A program made the position numbers and the translations under genes. DNA of 64,000 nt, taken from contig OY755242.1 in NCBI GenBank assembly GCA_963576725.1, forward strand, positions 65,686,238-65,750,237, read 5' to 3'. Every line of letters begins with the position of its first letter. The first letter of the stretch is position 1. This DNA comes from Azorinus chamasolen. Its lineage: Eukaryota > Mollusca > Bivalvia > Cardiida > Solecurtidae. Positions 63,806 through 64,000 of this stretch are shown one piece after another. The notes below the pieces were generated by a model that worked only from the letters and a program-made list of their open reading frames with translations, was not told the origin of the DNA and searched no databases.

Positions 63806-64000
63806 TTAACCCATTCCGGCAAAGGCTATTTTTAGATCCAACTGCTTTGATTAAATCTACCAAAAAGGAGCATTTACTTCAGGAAAGAAAAAATTCAGAA
63901 CTGTATAGTTTTGAAACAATTGTCGAGCAAATGCTCTATTTATCACAATGGTTTCAGAAAGTGACTTTTACAGAGGCATCAAAAGGCGTCAATACAGGAT
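63806..64000 (+). mobile_element. TTAA-4 MITE, one arm deleted, cut by the window edge
   Basis: TTAA 63,806, CCCATTCCGGCAAAGGC, TATTTTTAGATCCAACTG. GAAACAATTGTCGAGCAAAT shows the first arm collapsed. The second arm GCTCTATTTATCACAATGG is whole. Confidence 0.85.

Noticed and set aside
36594..64000. Regularly recurring 30-35 bp palindromic repeats that look like a CRISPR array
   Set aside because: Spacing is irregular, copies are imperfect and bounded by TTAA and transposon ends, and the context is a spliced eukaryotic gene.

Overview
The window looks like a metazoan nuclear genome, most probably a mollusc and specifically a bivalve. It is AT-rich, it has a spliced gene with canonical GT-AG introns, and it is crowded with degraded transposons. 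Among these are tandem-repeat-cored elements of the kind known from bivalves (pearl / Helentron-derived HINE type). The organism call is inference; no rRNA, mitochondrial or lineage-diagnostic gene is present.

One host gene is clear. On the minus strand, seven exons between 61,724 and 48,658 encode the C-terminal 227 residues of an orthologue of TBC1D19, a Rab-GAP-type TBC-domain protein. Splice phases join in frame throughout, and the 5' exons lie beyond the right edge. Two isolated plus-strand ATG-plus-splice-donor segments (32,043 and 40,367) are possible first exons of other genes but are unproven.

Layout. 1-2,060: two tandem-repeat elements ending in (ACGG)n and a palindrome. 2,138-7,915: a decayed minus-strand LINE with endonuclease and reverse transcriptase, split by a cluster of fold-back elements. 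8,459-9,590: a giant inverted repeat. 10,490-13,446: short inverted-repeat elements, with one nested tandem-repeat element. 13,867-18,592: a second decayed LINE, plus strand. 19,064-31,435: mixed repeats, including a hAT-like element with a perfect 8-bp target duplication, LTR-like A-B-A repeats and a LINE tail. 32,757-36,310 and 42,023-45,695: blocks of tandem-repeat elements. 36,594 to the end: an exceptionally dense population of hairpin MITEs, many in the introns of the TBC1D19 gene.

Family names used below are mine. TTAA-1 to TTAA-5 are MITEs flanked by TTAA whose ends start CCCTTT or similar (piggyBac-like). They carry a central palindrome, in most families set inside GCAAACAG...CTGTTTGC. 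TTAA-1 has subtypes a (ends ATTCATGGAGTAAAGGG), b (ends ATAGAACAGGGAAAGGG) and c (a hybrid of the two). TA-P are pogo/Tigger-like MITEs with TA duplications and CAGTARAAC ends. HP6 is a hairpin family with CAGAGCTCCAGATA ends. HINE-A to HINE-I are tandem-repeat elements with AACWAGAG 5' ends (where the end is preserved) and a 3' terminal palindrome. Several nested insertions show the target sites directly.
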